Notes: generated by a model not told the origin, from the sequence alone. Positions 25,768-38,606 are shown, counted from the stretch's first letter. The stretch is DNA of 64,000 nucleotides from Falciphora oryzae (GCA_000733355.1 JNVV01000056.1:151460-215459), one strand, 5' to 3'. Translations and numbers: made by a program.

Positions 25768-28700
25768 TCAATCCTCAGAGGCCTCGACCTTGAGCGGCTC
25801 AATGTTCCAAATCTCCTCGGCGTACTCGTTGATGCAGCGGTCGCTGGTGAAGAAGCCCATGCGCGCGACGCTCGTGATGGTCTTTGTGATCCAGCCCTCC
25901 TGGTCACGGTACGACTCGTCGACGAGCTTGTGCGTGTCCAGGTAGCTGCTGAAGTCGTCCGACACGAGGTAGTAGTCGCCGTGGTCCTTGATGGCCGCGA
26001 TAAGGCTGGCGAAATTGTCGGCGTCGCCAAACTTTCCGCTCTGGATCGCGTCGAAAACCTTGAGCAGCTCCGCATCCACGGTATGCTTCCCGTACGTGTG
26101 GTTGTGGCGGAGGTCCTCAACGTCCTCGGCCAAGTTGCCGAACAGGAAGATGTTTTCCGAGCCGATCTCGCGCGTGATCTCGATCTAATAAAAGGAGAAG
26201 CGGTTCTGTCAGTAAAATGCTGATAGTCACAAGGAGAAAACTCATCTCGAGCCCGGACTTACATTCGCGCCATCGCATGTCCCGATGATGAGGCCGCCGT
26301 TCAGGACAAACTTCATGTTGCTGGTGCCCGAAGCCTCGGTGCCCGCGGTGGAGATGTGCTCGCTGAGGTCGTTGGCCGGGATGATCATCTCGGCCTTGCT
26401 GACGTTGTAGTCCTCGAGGAAGACGACCTTGAGGAGGTCGCCGACGTCCTCGTCCGCGTTCACAACCTTGCCCACGCTGTTGATCAGGTGGATGATTTGC
26501 TTCGCCATCCAGTAACCGGGGGCCGCCTTGCCGCCAAAGATGGACACGCGTGGCATCTGCTTCTTGCGCTCCTCGGGCTTCATGGCCTTGAGGGCGAGGT
26601 AGCGGTGGATCACGCCAAAGATGTTCATCTGCTGCCGCTTGTACTCGTGGATCCGCTTCACTTGAACATCGAACAGCGCGTCTGGGCTGACCGTAACCTC
26701 GGTCGTGCGCTTGATGTAGTCGGCCAGCCGCGACTTGTTGGCGCGCTTGATAGCCGCCCACTCCTTGCGGAACTGTTTGTCATTTACCCACTCCTCCAGC
26801 TTGTTGAGCGCCGTAAGGTCCTTGAGGAACAGGTGGCCGCCGCACTTGCTGGCGATCAGGTCCGAGAGCTTGGGGTTCGCCTGGTGCAGCCACCTGCGGG
26901 GGGTGATGCCGTTGGTGACGTTGGTGAACTTGTCGGGCCCAAAAATCTCAACAAAGTCCTTGAAGATAGTTGTCTTGATCAGGTCGCTGTGCAGCTCGGC
27001 GACACCGTTGACCTTGTGCGATCCCACGATGGCAAGGTGGGCCATGCGGACCATCTTCGTGTTGGCCTCCTCGATAATAGAGACCCTGCGGAGGATGTCG
27101 CGATCATCGGGGAACAGGCGCTCAACGGACTGGAGGAAGAATAGGTTGATGTCGTAGATGATTTGCAGGTGGCGGGGCAGCAGGTGCTGGATGAGGCCGA
27201 CCGACCACTTCTCGAGGGCCTCGGGCAGCACCGTGTGGTTGGTGTAGCCGAACGTGTTCTGCACGATGTTCCAGGCTTGATCCCAGTCCAGGCCCTCGCG
27301 GTCGACCAGGATGCGCTGGAGCTCGACGACGGCGAGCGTGGGGTGCGTGTCGTTGAGCTGGATGGCGACCTGGTCGCTGAACTCGCTCCAGGCGCGCTTA
27401 GTCTTCTTGAAGCGGCGGACAATGTCGTAGAGCGAGGCGGCCACCCAGAAGTACTGCTGCTTCAGGCGCAGCTCCTTGCCCCGGTCCAGGTTATCGTTGG
27501 GGTACAGGACCGCGCTGATGGTCTCGGCGCGCTGCTGGTCCGCTACCGAGCTCTCGTACTCGCCGCTGTTGAACTTTTGGAAGTCGAACTCACCGCTCGC
27601 CGCCTTGCTGGACCACAGCCGCAGGTTGTTGGTGGTCGGCGTCGAGTAGCCGGGGATCGGCACGTCATAGGCGACGGCTGTGACCGTCTCGCCTCCTTCC
27701 CAGCTGCAAACTGTCTTGCCCGATTTGTCTGTGGATTTTGTGACGCGGCCGTAGAATTGAATCTAGTGATAGGTATGGTGTGAGGACAAGAGCGGAATGG
27801 AATAGGCAGTTGCACTGAAGTAAGCATGAAAACTCACATCTACCGTGACGTCGTGGCGAGGGAACTGTGTACGTAGAACTCTCGGTCAGCAGCCTCCTTG
27901 GATGTCGCTTGGGGTTGTCTTGCCATACCTCCCACGGGTTGAAGTCGAGCCAGTAGTCTATGGGAGATTGTTAGTGGCCATAATGCAAGGATAATCGCCG
28001 TAACCAAATTCACGGCACGGCACAGGGGAAGGCCTTGATCTCACCTGGCACTTCCACTTGATACCCGTCGATGATCTCCTGCTTGAATCTGTCGGTGATG
28101 CGTCAATGAAATGGCTCTGGGCTTGTGGAAGCATTTGAACTGTATTTGTGCCAACTAACATTCCGTATCGGTACCTAAGGCCGTAGCCCCAGGCCGGGTA
28201 GTTGAGGGAGGCCATGCTGTCGAGGAAGCAAGCGGCAAGACGACCAAGACCGCCGTTTCCGAGGGCGGCGTCGTGCTCCTGCTGGATGACATCCTCGAGG
28301 TTGAAACCGAGCTCCGTGAGACCCTCTGCAAATTACGATGCAAAACCATAGGCGAGCCTGGCGTCAGCGAGAGTCCGTAGCAGTTATTATGACCAGTTCG
28401 TGGTCACCTCAGGGACTAAACAGTTTGGTCCGCAGCTTACCCTTGGCCACGTCCTTCAGGTTCAGGTTCAGCATGGCGTTGTCGAGGGCGCGGCCCATGA
28501 GGAACTCGAGACTGAGGTAGTAGACGCGCTTGGGGTCGGCAAAGGTCTGGCGCTGCTGGGTCTTGTTCCAGTCGAGGATGAGGCGGTCGCGGAAGGCGAG
28601 ACTGGCGGCCGAGTAGGCGGCATCTTCGTTGCAGTTGAAGATGCTGCGGGCGAGGGTGGTCTCGACGTGCCGCACGACCTCGCTCTCGAACTGGTCCTTG

Positions 28701-29076
28701 TTCTTGAAGCCCTTGGCCTTGTGCGCCGTCCAGGCAGCACGCTGGGGCTCGGGGATGGAGGCTGTTGGGTACCAAAAAGTCAATGGCTGTCAGCAAGCCA
28801 CAGGGCAGCCTCGCATGAGCTCAGGGGTATCTGGGGAGGGGACAAGCAAAGAGCTAGAGGGAAGCCCCAGATGCAAGAGAAACGAAGAAGAAAAAAAAAC
28901 ATACCCTCAACACTCTTGATCTCCCCAGCTCCAAAACCAGTAAAGGTACGCTTGTGCTTGGGGCGGGAGATGCCAGCGGGCCCGACGGAGCCCGTGATGT
29001 CGACAATGGGGGCGCCGGTGGAGGGGCGGCGCTCCCGCGTGGGCAAGCGCTGCTGGGTTTTGTCTGAAGACGCCAT
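25768..29076 (-). CDS. gph1: Glycogen phosphorylase
   Basis: Cytosolic PLP enzyme that releases glucose-1-phosphate from glycogen. ATG at 29076, in frame after a non-ATG extension. Eight exons: 29076-28905, 28761-28441, 28325-28160, 28088-28045, 27957-27929, 27864-27838, 27762-26263, 26184-25768; predicted 891 residues, as in fungal relatives. Family marks in order: [20 protein letters not shown] with HKRTFTGF at the N-terminus (the regulatory phosphorylation region in fungi), [63 protein letters not shown]-like [19 protein letters not shown] with the PLP lysine at about K737, and [19 protein letters not shown] across the last intron. Exons 4-6 are only 44, 29 and 27 nt. The neighbouring genes hog1 and gna-3 belong to pathways known to influence glycogen, but the genes are separated by kilobases. 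Confidence 0.98.
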
Positions 29077-30413
29077 CGTGTCTGCTTTTGCCAAGGAACT
29101 GGATCTGCTGTTGCTGTGCTGCCTCTATCTGGGGCCGATAGCTGTGATGCGGTATAGCTTTCTAGGTAAGACGAGATGGGGGTAGATAGATATACTGCTG
29201 TAGGATGTCTGAACTGCGCCCCTGTTTTTTTTTTTTTTTTTACTTTTTGATTTTATAGTCTCTCCCTTTCTGCCCTGGAAGCACGCAATCGACAGTCGAT
29301 GCTTGCGGCAATGGAGATGGACTGGAGTCGAAGGGGAGGACAAGATGGCTCGAAGCTCAAGGTCTAGTCTACCTAAACGTCTGGACCCGTGCGGACCTGC
29401 TTGCTGCTCGTGTTAGTTGGCGAAGCTGGAGGCTGACTACAGCCGCTGCAGAGACGCCCCGCTAGCCGGCCGAGCAAGAGGGACCAGACACGGCAATAGC
29501 GGGGGAGGGGAACTCATGTTGGGCTCCGTGGAGCTCTCCATCGGGAGGGAAGCTTCACACCCAATGGACCTACGTCAGAAAGGCAGGCGGGGTTCTCGTC
29601 GCCAAGGTGGGGTCAGGCCACTGCGGCTTCAATTGCGCTAGAGTGAGCCACAGCAAGCTCCGCCGGCAGGGATTCCAGCTCTTGATAACGCTGCCTGCGA
29701 CTTTGGGCCGAGAGACCAGGAGAGGCAGCAAAGCAAGAAATTGTGGCTTCCCCTCCACACCTGACGGGCGGGGAGGTGGATATCGGCTCCAGCGCCCACT
29801 AAGAGCAGACCTCGAGGACCCCTATCGGCCTGCTCCGGCTTCGTGTCGATAGAGAGGCTCTGGACCAGTCGGCGAACTCGGGCGAGCGGTGTGAAGTTGC
29901 AAAGATGGGGATAATGTTGGGACAGGAGAAAAAGTCAATATCAAGACGAGGGGAAAGAACAACGGGCTGCCAATATGAGCCTTTGGTGTTACCGAACAGC
30001 AGCGGTTATGAGGGGCAAGATTGGGCCCAAATCGTGTTGTCGACGGCTCCGTCTATCACTTTATATACCTCAGGCGGCCAAGAAGCTTCCGCGCGCATAT
30101 GAGACGAGCAGAAGGACCTGCACGCTTGTGCATCCATTCTCGTTTCAACCCAATGGCAGCACTCCAAGTGATGACGATGGAGGGCGCAGCAGCAAAAGCA
30201 GCTACCAGCCCATCGCGATCTCCAGAGATGAGGGGCTCCGGACTCAAGAGGATGGTGGGTTGTGTTGCAGGCCCAGAAAAGCTCACACTACATAATAAGG
30301 CTTCCATGCTGCTTGCGTGCTGCTCGTCTGCAAACCCGACGCACCACGCCACACGCAGCCGTCCTCGTCTCTCACCGGTTCCTCCTGGTGCTACTGCGGC
30401 ACTAGTAGCACTT

Positions 30414-30435
30414 GCGCACGCACGCACGCACGCAC
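30414..30435. repeat. GCAC microsatellite
   Basis: About five perfect tetranucleotide units of the CGCA/GCAC type lie in the gene-free region upstream of the glycogen phosphorylase gene. The array is short and may be polymorphic. Confidence 0.8.
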
Positions 30436-31289
30436 CCCGAAGAACATGGGCATGTACATACAGGAATCGCCGCCACGCTGCCATAGCCGCTGTGAGCAGA
30501 CGGGACGAAGGATGTACAGTGACGCAGTTGATCCTCGGGAAGCCCAGCCTGGCGTAGTAGGAAGCCTCAGCTCCCTTGCCCAGGTGCCCGGTCTACCATA
30601 CAGCCTGCAGGCTGGGAGCGGGGGAGGCACTGAGCTAAGGAGCTAAGAGAGCTTGCTTGCTTCCGTCTTCATTACGCCAAATGGTGCCGTGTACACCCGG
30701 CGTCCGCGGCAAGACCGGCAATGGGCAGACCAGGTGTGCCGACGATGGGCATCCATAAGCCGTCTCCGGCACAGTATCCACTTTGCTCGGGATTATTGTG
30801 TATGGACCCGAGGGGAAAAGGTGGCCTCCTCCTTCGTGATCTTCAAAATCTCGCACAACATCGGGCCCCCATACTTGGGTGAAAAGGATAGGGTAAAAGA
30901 AAACACACGTCGGCAATATACTCAACAAATGGACCGCATCTCGCCAGCTGACCGTGCAGATAACAGCGTGCATGCGTGTGCACGTACGGGGCCACGTTAG
31001 TGCGTGCTGCGGCATGCAGGCCGACTTGCATCCACCACCTGGGGAAAAAATAGGCCGGGGAGAAGGACTGGCTCGGCAAAAGAAATGGCTGGGCCTTTGC
31101 TCCCTGACGCTTGCCGCCGAAAAGCGCGGCTTGTTGGCCCGTTTATCAAAAGGCTGAACTTGGTCTAGGAGATGATCGTGGAACTCGAGGTAGCTGTCCA
31201 CATCGCAGAGCGCCGGATGACACTTCTGACGGCGGCGGCGTGGCAATGCTTTGGCTTCCCGTGCTGCCAAAAAAAAGGTACAGATACCA

Positions 31290-31475
31290 CGTAAAGATAT
31301 ATGAACAGGAAAGGGGATACCTAAAAGTAGGAAGTGAAATACCTAGAAAGAGGACAGGTAATATCTAGGAATAGGGAAAGGATATGGAAAGGGTATAGAA
31401 ATAGAAAAATATTTCAGCGAAGGGTTGAGGCAATCAGGGCGCCGTCTTTTCTGTCGTGAACGAGGTGGGGAGATG
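31290..31475 (-). repeat. Degenerate dispersed repeat, copy B
   Basis: Inverted relative to copy A (1575-1760). On the minus strand it has CCTCGTTCACG (31465-31455), ATTGCCTCAA (31434-31425), then a long pyrimidine tract with CCATATCCTTTCC, ATTCCTAGATATT and CCTTTCCTGTTC, and finally GTATCTGTACCT. Order and spacing agree with copy A, but identity is only partial. No open frame, terminal repeat or target duplication could be defined. Confidence 0.55.
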
Positions 31476-32895
31476 GACTGCCCCGCGACGAGAACCTTTT
31501 TATGGATACAGCCATCAGCCCGCCGTTGGTGGGCCTCCCATCCAGGGCTGTCGTATCAAGCCACAGAAAACGGTGTGGTTGTTCCAAAAGGCACATCGAC
31601 TGGCTCGGCTTGCCCAGATCTAATAGATAGGCCGACGTCAGTTACTCCCTCAAGTGTGTGCTGTGTTGCCCCTCTTCTGGCCGACGACACAGCATCCTGG
31701 CTTCCAAATACCCAATTTGCGAGCACATGACTCTACAGGTTTTCTCAGTAGGAGCGCAAGCAAGGAAGAAAAAAACAAACTTTGTGAATCCGGGAGCAGG
31801 GGCATTGTTGGTCGTAGTGGCAGTGGGAACTCTTCTCGCTCTCCCGGGGTTTCCAGGGATGCCTCTAGAACTCTGCTTCTTGCACCGAATCATGGGAAGT
31901 ATGTCAAGACGATCAAATTACCGCCTTGCTATCAACTAGGTAGACTAGATAGTTTTGTGAATTATTTATCCATAGTCCGCGCGTTCACCCAAAGTGAGGG
32001 GGAAAAAGACCCACGAATAATCCCCCTAATCCACAAGTACACGCCCGTCATCAGTTGCCGCTATTTATGAGAGGCCAGCAAACGTACAAGGCCCCATCCA
32101 AAAGCAAAACACGCCTTTCCTCGACCATTTCTAGGATTCCGTTGGTCAAGGCTCATCGCCTCAAGCCCAACTGCTCCTCGTCTCCCGACAACAATCACAC
32201 ACAGGGATAGATGGGTGGCTGGTGATGTGCATAATAGCCATCAGTCAAGGTTGGGCTCCCGGGATCCCGACGAGTCGAGATACTACCTGGTGATCTGGGT
32301 TCGCGTCGTAATGTAACCGTCGTTGAGGTCCCTGGGTGGTCGATGCATGAAGCAGGGCCGGGTCGAGTTGAGTAACGAAAAATATCTTGCTGCAGAGAGA
32401 CGGTCTAACTCTTCGTATACTCAATCCGTTGACGCGTGCCATTGCCACATGAACCCAAAATCCCTCCAGGGTAGTTATAGGCGAGATGATCCAAGAAACA
32501 GAAATATGCAATGAGGTAAAGCGAAAAAAACGCGCCCTCGACGAACGCCGCGCACCAGAAACTGAAAAGAAGTGAGGACAAAGTAAAGAAAGGAGACAAA
32601 GTAGGCAGCAGGCGGTGGGACTAGAAAGGGAAAAGAGTAAACGCAGGCTGCCAACCAACCAGAACTCCGAACCAATGCTTGTGGAATATCGCCACTCGTT
32701 AAGATGGATGCCCCCCAATGGAACGTCCAGGGTAATGGAAACTGCCGTCATGGACAAATAAGTCGAAGAGAAAGGTTTAAGGAGAAGATGGATATGGTGG
32801 ACGGGGTAACAGTAGCAGATTCGTGCCCCGTCGAACGTCGTAAAAGAAGATGTGAGGGAGTGTTGGAGGTTGATGAGCTTCTGTGGATCAAATCA

Positions 32896-34523
32896 TCACA
32901 GAATGCCCGAATCTTTCAACGCATTGTTGAGTATAGTCTCTTTGACGGCAGCAAACACGAGACGGATATTTGACGTATCAGTCGCTTGTGTGAGGCTAGA
33001 ACGTGCGTTGGGGCATTAGTTAGCACAAGCTGCAGACAAAAAAGGGCGCATAGGGCCGAGCCGGGGCCGTTGAGCCTCCACATTGGGGCAGATCGGGGAG
33101 TGGGGTGAGCTGGCCACGTCACATACTGTGGGTAGAGGTTCAGGTGAGCCCTGTTCACCTGGTTGAAGCGCCAGAGAAGGTACTTTGCTGCCTTGTTCAC
33201 ATCGTTGCCGCCAGAGTAGTCCTGAAAGTAGTTGCCTAGGGGGGACCGGCCGAGCTTCTGTTTGAAGATGTCGACCTTGTTGAGGAACAGGATGATGCTG
33301 GTTCGCATGAACCACCTCGAGTTCACCACCGAGTCGAAGAGCAGCAAGCTTTCCATCATCCGGTTCTGGAGGATAGGACGGCAATGGTTAGTCTGATGGG
33401 CCGCAAGCGGGGGGCAAACGGCGGCAAAGAAGAAGCGGTAGGGCTCGAGACAGGACTTACCTGGCTGCTCTCCTCGATCAGAACCTGGTCGTATTCACTC
33501 AACGCGACGCAAAATATGATGGACGTCACATTCTCGAAGCAGTGGATCCACTTCTTCCGCTCGCTCCTTTGACCGCCGACATCGAACATGCTAGACGGGA
33601 GAGGCGGTCTAGTTAGTGATTTGGACCACTTCGGGCGGAGACAGGCGAATCCACAAGCAGGGAATGCAAACGTACTGGATGCTCAACTGGCCCATCTGGA
33701 AGCGCGTCTCGTAGATGCCCGTCGTTTTTGTCCTCGCTCTCAGAACGTCCATCTCGTTGGGTAGATAGTCGGGCGACACGATCCTCATGACCTCTTGGAA
33801 GAAGCTGCGCGTCGAAGCCAAGATGCGTCAGCGGATTGTTACACTTTGAAAAGGAGGGCGAGGGACGGCCGTTTGTCCACGACAGCCAACAAGGTGTGTA
33901 GAACTCACTATTCAGCCGAGTCCATCAGGTAGAACTCGGTCTGCCGGGTCATCAACTGCTCCTTTGCCGGGTCGTTCCATATCGACTGGATGGCGCGGCC
34001 GACCCTGGGGTCCATTTCGGCCTGAGGGCCGGCCTCGATGCTGTATTCGAGCAGGAAGTCGCATAGCTCACGGTTGCCCGGGAGCTGTGGCTCGATCTCG
34101 AACTGGCGCATCGCATTGACGACGGCCTTTGCGCAGTCGATCAGGTTCTTGAACACGGTTGGTCGGTAGTTGTACAGCTCGTCGTCCGAATACCCCTTGA
34201 GATGGATGATCTTCATCTGCTTGACGATCGTCGACTTGCCGCTCTCGCCAGAGCCTGCGCGTTTGCGGTTGAATCCAGGTCAGCTTCGTGTCTCCCGCCT
34301 TCAAAGGAGGCAGCGCCCAGCCCGTTCGCGTCCTCAGACTCTAGAGGGCGGGCCGCGACGCGAATGCGCGTTGGAGGACGCAGTAGGATAAACACATACC
34401 TAGGAGCAGGATCTTGCATTCTCGTCGTAGCCGCTTAGAGTCCTCCTCGAGGTCCTTGTCTATCTTCTGGCTCCTCTTTTTTTGCTCCGTCTCCTCACTA
34501 CTCGAGCTCATGCAGGCGCCCAT
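32896..34523 (-). CDS. gna-3: Heterotrimeric G protein alpha subunit, group III (GNA-3 type)
   Basis: Plasma-membrane GTPase that couples receptors to adenylyl cyclase; in Neurospora GNA-3 affects conidiation and cAMP level. I take the second of two adjacent ATGs (34523), because it gives Met-Gly-Ala-Cys, the N-myristoylation and palmitoylation signal. Exons: 34523-34400, 34254-33909, 33804-33676, 33590-33461, 33365-33127, 32995-32896; predicted 355 residues, equal to the GNA-3 class. P-loop GSGESGKST is at 42-50. Switch I is RARTKTTGI with the arginine finger at R181. Switch II is [12 protein letters not shown] with catalytic Q207. FLNKVDIF is the guanine-specificity motif and TQATDT the TCAT-box equivalent. 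The C-terminus KDSGIL lacks the Cys at position -4 that pertussis toxin modifies, as expected outside group I. The upstream region is 6.2 kb. Confidence 0.97.
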
Positions 34524-37500
34524 CATGAGAGACTAGAGTTTAGGGGGTTCGAAGATCCCAAAGATTGGGCTTCGGACCGGAATCTGCTCAGAATGGTAGG
34601 GAAAAGAGGCGGCCCTCGGGGGTTCTGGGTTTCCCTCGATCGAGAGGGGGGGAAACCTGCAGCAGCGCGCGGGAGTGTGTTTGGATCTTGGCCCGTGTTC
34701 GTAGCACCAGGCTACACGCTCATTAAAAGGAAGTACAGGCGGCGGGAGCAAACGGAGAGCCTCGAAGGGTACGGGTACGCAGCTCGTGCTGGTTTCGCAG
34801 CCTGCGTCGACTTGGTTGGCACGGGGAGATAGGCACACGGCCGGCAGGATCGGGACGGAGCGGCAGGCAACTCGAACTGATGTAATCGCTTCGCGTCGGC
34901 TGGGCGGTCGCAGCGGGAAGATGATGTGTTACTGTCTCGGGCAGGGGAGTCGGCACGCAGTCGTCGAACCAGGCAAAAACAAACGGCGCAAGTCTTCGTT
35001 GTCGGCTTTCAGCCCAACCAGGTATCCAAGACTGCCGAGGGCGGTCAGTGAGGGCGGCAGGGCGGTGGAGCGGAAGAGGCGGAGAGTGTGTGTGGGCTGG
35101 TTGGTGCTGCGAGGTTGAGCCGTCCAGAGAATTGAGCCAGGAATCCGCGAGGGATGTGGCAGGCGGTCTTGCTTTTCCGGGCGGGTGGGCTTTCACGCCT
35201 TCCCCAGACAGAAATCCAGGCTGGAACCTTGACAGGTGACGGGTGCCAGTGGGAGGCCAGAAAACCTAGCCAGAGGATGGAAGAAATAAAAAATAAAAAA
35301 TAAAAAGCAACAAGAGCCTGCCCGACCTTACAAACAAATACAATATGCCGAAATACCGAAGACGTCGCTCAGCCAGCCCGCAGGAAGCAGGAAGCCAGCG
35401 GTGATATCTGCTAATCAAGAGAAACAAACCCCTGCTGGCACCCAAGGCAGGCTGAGGGACGTGATGACGTTGCTGGGGCTGGTTGGTCGAAAGGCAGGGC
35501 GGGGACAAAAGGAAAAATTATACAAAAGAAAAAAACAAAACAAAACAAAAAAAAAAAAAAAAAAAACAGCAGAAGCAGAGTTTCCTCTGGCTGTGTGTTG
35601 CGGGCTTGTGCCAACAAACGAACCACGGGAACTGGAGGGCAGCAGGCAGGAGGGCAACGGCCGAAACAACCGTGCACGTTTGTTGCGAGGGGGCCAAGGC
35701 CAAAGTGGAAAAGCAAGACGGCGGCGGCGCCACAGACCTGGCAGACCTGGGTGGGCGGGTCCGATTGCCGGGCGTCTGCTTTTCTCTTTCTCTGCCCGCA
35801 GGGAGCTAGCTGTGCTTCCAGAGCCAAGCAAAAGGAGCTTCCAGAGCCGAGCAAGGGCACTCTCTTTTTGGGAGAACGGGTGGATCGACCAGGCCGGCGG
35901 TTTCGCGATATGGGGGTCAAGGGGGCGGATCGGGGCTGGTTTGATGGAAAAAGAAGCTCCAGAAAACGTGGATCAGAGATGAATGGGGGCTCGATGGAGA
36001 ACAGAAAGCATAGGGTCTCTGCTGATGGAACGTGGATGATGACACAGCCCAGAGTTTTGGGCTGGATGGGCGGGGCCGACCATTTCAGTTGGTCGAAACC
36101 GGAAGCACGAAGACGAGAGCACCGCCTAACGCGAGAGAACTGCAGTTGTCGTGCATCTGTGCAATCTGCAATTCGCTCTCCTCCTTTCTTTTTGATTCCT
36201 CATCTGCGTTCTTTTTCTTCCCGCCAGCAACCATCTCCCGGGAACACCCTGCAGGTTGCACACCACACACCAAGCCCACAGTCTGTCTCGATGCTGGCCA
36301 AGCAGGTGTTCCAAGCTCCCCCTTCCAACTCGCGACTGGTCACTTGAGCCAGTGATGGTGGGTGTGGATCGGGGAGCCACCAGGGGTGCTGACATGGCTG
36401 CCAGGGAGCTGGCCGATCTCATGCGGAGCCTCGGGTCTGCCCCCCTGCCCTCAGGCCTAATTCGGAGGTATCCTGACTGAGGTATCATGCCCTTTTTTCC
36501 AGGGCGGGCTGCAGGATCATCACCGTCGGAGGTCACCGTCAAAGACCACACACGGAATGCAGCGCCAACATTGCAACTTGAAGCCCTTGGCGGCGCGAGA
36601 TGGTTGATATTGTGTGCTGCATTATGACCTCCACATCCTCGCTGCTTGTCTCCCTGTCAAGCCCCTTCCACGGAGGCAACGGAACCGAGCAGGGCACGTC
36701 CAAAATATCTGATATGACCAGGCTCCCTGAAAGAGGCCGGGAGCCGTGCCAAATGGAGCCCGCTGTCGCACGCGGGGCTGACTGCACTAAGCAGTCCCAT
36801 GCCGCAAAAAGCAAAGCCCGCACCCTTGCTCCCATGCGCTCTCCGCCTCCATTACGATGTCTCAGCCGGGCGTAATGCCTGCGTTGGACACTTTCACGAG
36901 CGTGCTTGTGTCTTGGATGTTTTTGCTTCTCTAGCTTCCAATGAATCTCTTCTTCCTTCTTCCTCATTTCTCTTCTTTGCTTGTTTTCCAACCGGTTCAT
37001 TGGCTGTGGCCGATCCACCTTGAACCTTGACAAACTCTATGGGATTGTCACCTGTAGGATCGTGACTTGTCGACTCGAGCCCCGGGCAATGCTCGCCCTG
37101 TTATTTCCCGTTTCTACCCTAGGGCGGCAGCAGCAGCAGCATCCAACTTCTATGGGGTGCAAGCAGCTTCGGAACCCTGGCCCGCGATGAAGACAAAAAA
37201 TTCCTGCCAGATCGAGTCGGACAGCCGGTTTGCAAGTGCATCCGTAGCAGTATCGTGGCAACATAAACTTTGTTGAGTCGCGTGGCCTCGCTGTCTGTTC
37301 TTGCTTTCTGCTTGATCGCTGGCGAGGTGAAGGAAGCTACCCATGGGTTGCTTGACGCCACAGCTCGCTAAGCAAGGGGGAAGCTTTGCCGCCGATGATG
37401 TGAAATGCTACAGCAGGGACATGTCCCCGACTGAGGTTGCTGCCAAGCAAACCCGGGGCCGGCGGAGCAGAGCGGCCCTCTCGTGGAAGGCCCGTGGGCC

Positions 37501-37860
37501 CCCCGCGGAGAACAACTTCCACACCCCGAGTCCCACCAGACCTGGGTTGATTCTACGATGCATCAGGGCGGGATGTGAACGAACCTACGGTGTAGTCTGA
37601 TACGACATGCTTTGCGGATTGGGGCGCCTGAACGAATATCCTAGGCCAAGAGGAAGCCCTTCCACCGGCTCACCGTCGCTCCCGCACATGGCAAGCGCGT
37701 GGTGCAGCTCCAGGGGTGCTCCCGGGGTCCCCGTCCTTCCGAGTAGGGGTCAACACGTGGTTTGCTGATAGGACGGGGGGGAAAAGGTATGTGGGCCAGA
37801 ACAGTTGGCAGGCAGAGCACATGGCACGACGGACCGTACAAACTGTGATGTTGGGATGGC

Positions 37861-37886
37861 TTTTTTTTTTTTTTTTTTTTTTTTTT
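37861..37886. repeat. Poly(T) run of 26
   Basis: An uninterrupted run of 26 T on the plus strand in the gene-free region between gna-3 and mch1. It is one of a series of A or T runs confined to noncoding DNA. Confidence 0.95.
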
Positions 37887-38591
37887 CCTTCTCTTATGCA
37901 ATCACGAAGCGTCTGTCGCCCGTCTGCCACGAGAGACGGGCCGGACAGATCAAACCACCCGATGGTCCGGCCCAGGTACCTGCGTTGGTGGCATTCAGAG
38001 CCACTAGTGCATCTCGTGTGCTTTGATTGAAGACGGCGTCACGTCCATGGTCCCTGCAGATCTCGGGACACCAAAGGTTCACTCTCGGTTCCCCTCCGAC
38101 CTAAAGCCTGGCGGCTGAGCACCTGACACAACGAGCCTAGCGTCGATATTGTGGCCGAACGACACCCGTCGCCCAGGGCTGGGTGGGCTGCGCGTGGCTG
38201 CCAACAAGCAGAGGCCGCCAGACAGAGCTCAGGCCCAGCGTTCCCACCGGGAATGATCATCGAAATACCGGCGGTTTTTGGTCACAAATCACAATATGAT
38301 AGAACCGCCGCCGCCCACCGTATTCGCCAAGCATTCCACTTTCTCTTTCCCCTTGGACCTTTGATATTGTTCTGCCCGCCCATCCTCCTTGCTTTCAGCG
38401 GAATAAAACGGGAGAACCGGTGACAGGGGAACCGGCACTTTGCATTGCCCCAAGCCCCTTGAGATGCACTCGGAAATTCCCTATCGTGCACAGCACGCCG
38501 TCAGCCGTCAAGAGGAGAGAGTGACAGGCGAGGAGGAGCCCCATCCATCCGCGTGGTTTGTGTTCCTCCCTGCCAGGGCGCCTTTTGACCA

Positions 38592-38606
38592 GGGGGGGGG
38601 GGGGGG
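38592..38606. repeat. Poly(G) run of 15
   Basis: Fifteen consecutive G on the plus strand. Such a run could form a G-quadruplex or reflect slippage, and its exact length is prone to sequencing error. A ten-base G run also occurs at 46080-46089. Confidence 0.9.

Larger units (their letters stand above)
29077..32895. other. Intergenic region, glycogen phosphorylase promoter and gna-3 3' flank
   Basis: There are 3.8 kb with no supported gene. T17 lies at 29225-29241, a GCAC-type microsatellite at about 30414-30435, and repeat copy B at 31290-31475. An open frame at 30635-31270 on the minus strand looks slightly more protein-like than its neighbours but has no recognisable domain. The right end is the gna-3 3' UTR. 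Confidence 0.55.

Noticed and set aside
30635..31270. Open frame of 211 codons on the minus strand
   Set aside because: It begins at a non-ATG or uncertain start, matches no family I know, and adjoins a degenerate repeat. It is kept only as a possible remnant (see findings).
32250..32290. GGGATCCCG palindrome reminiscent of 5S rRNA
   Set aside because: The rest of the fungal 5S sequence (box A and C regions, terminal stem) is absent.
35401..36347. Frames of 193 and 250 codons upstream of gna-3
   Set aside because: They overlap each other and minus-strand frames, are rich in Arg, Lys, Gly and Ser, include the poly(A) run at 35547, and show no domain.
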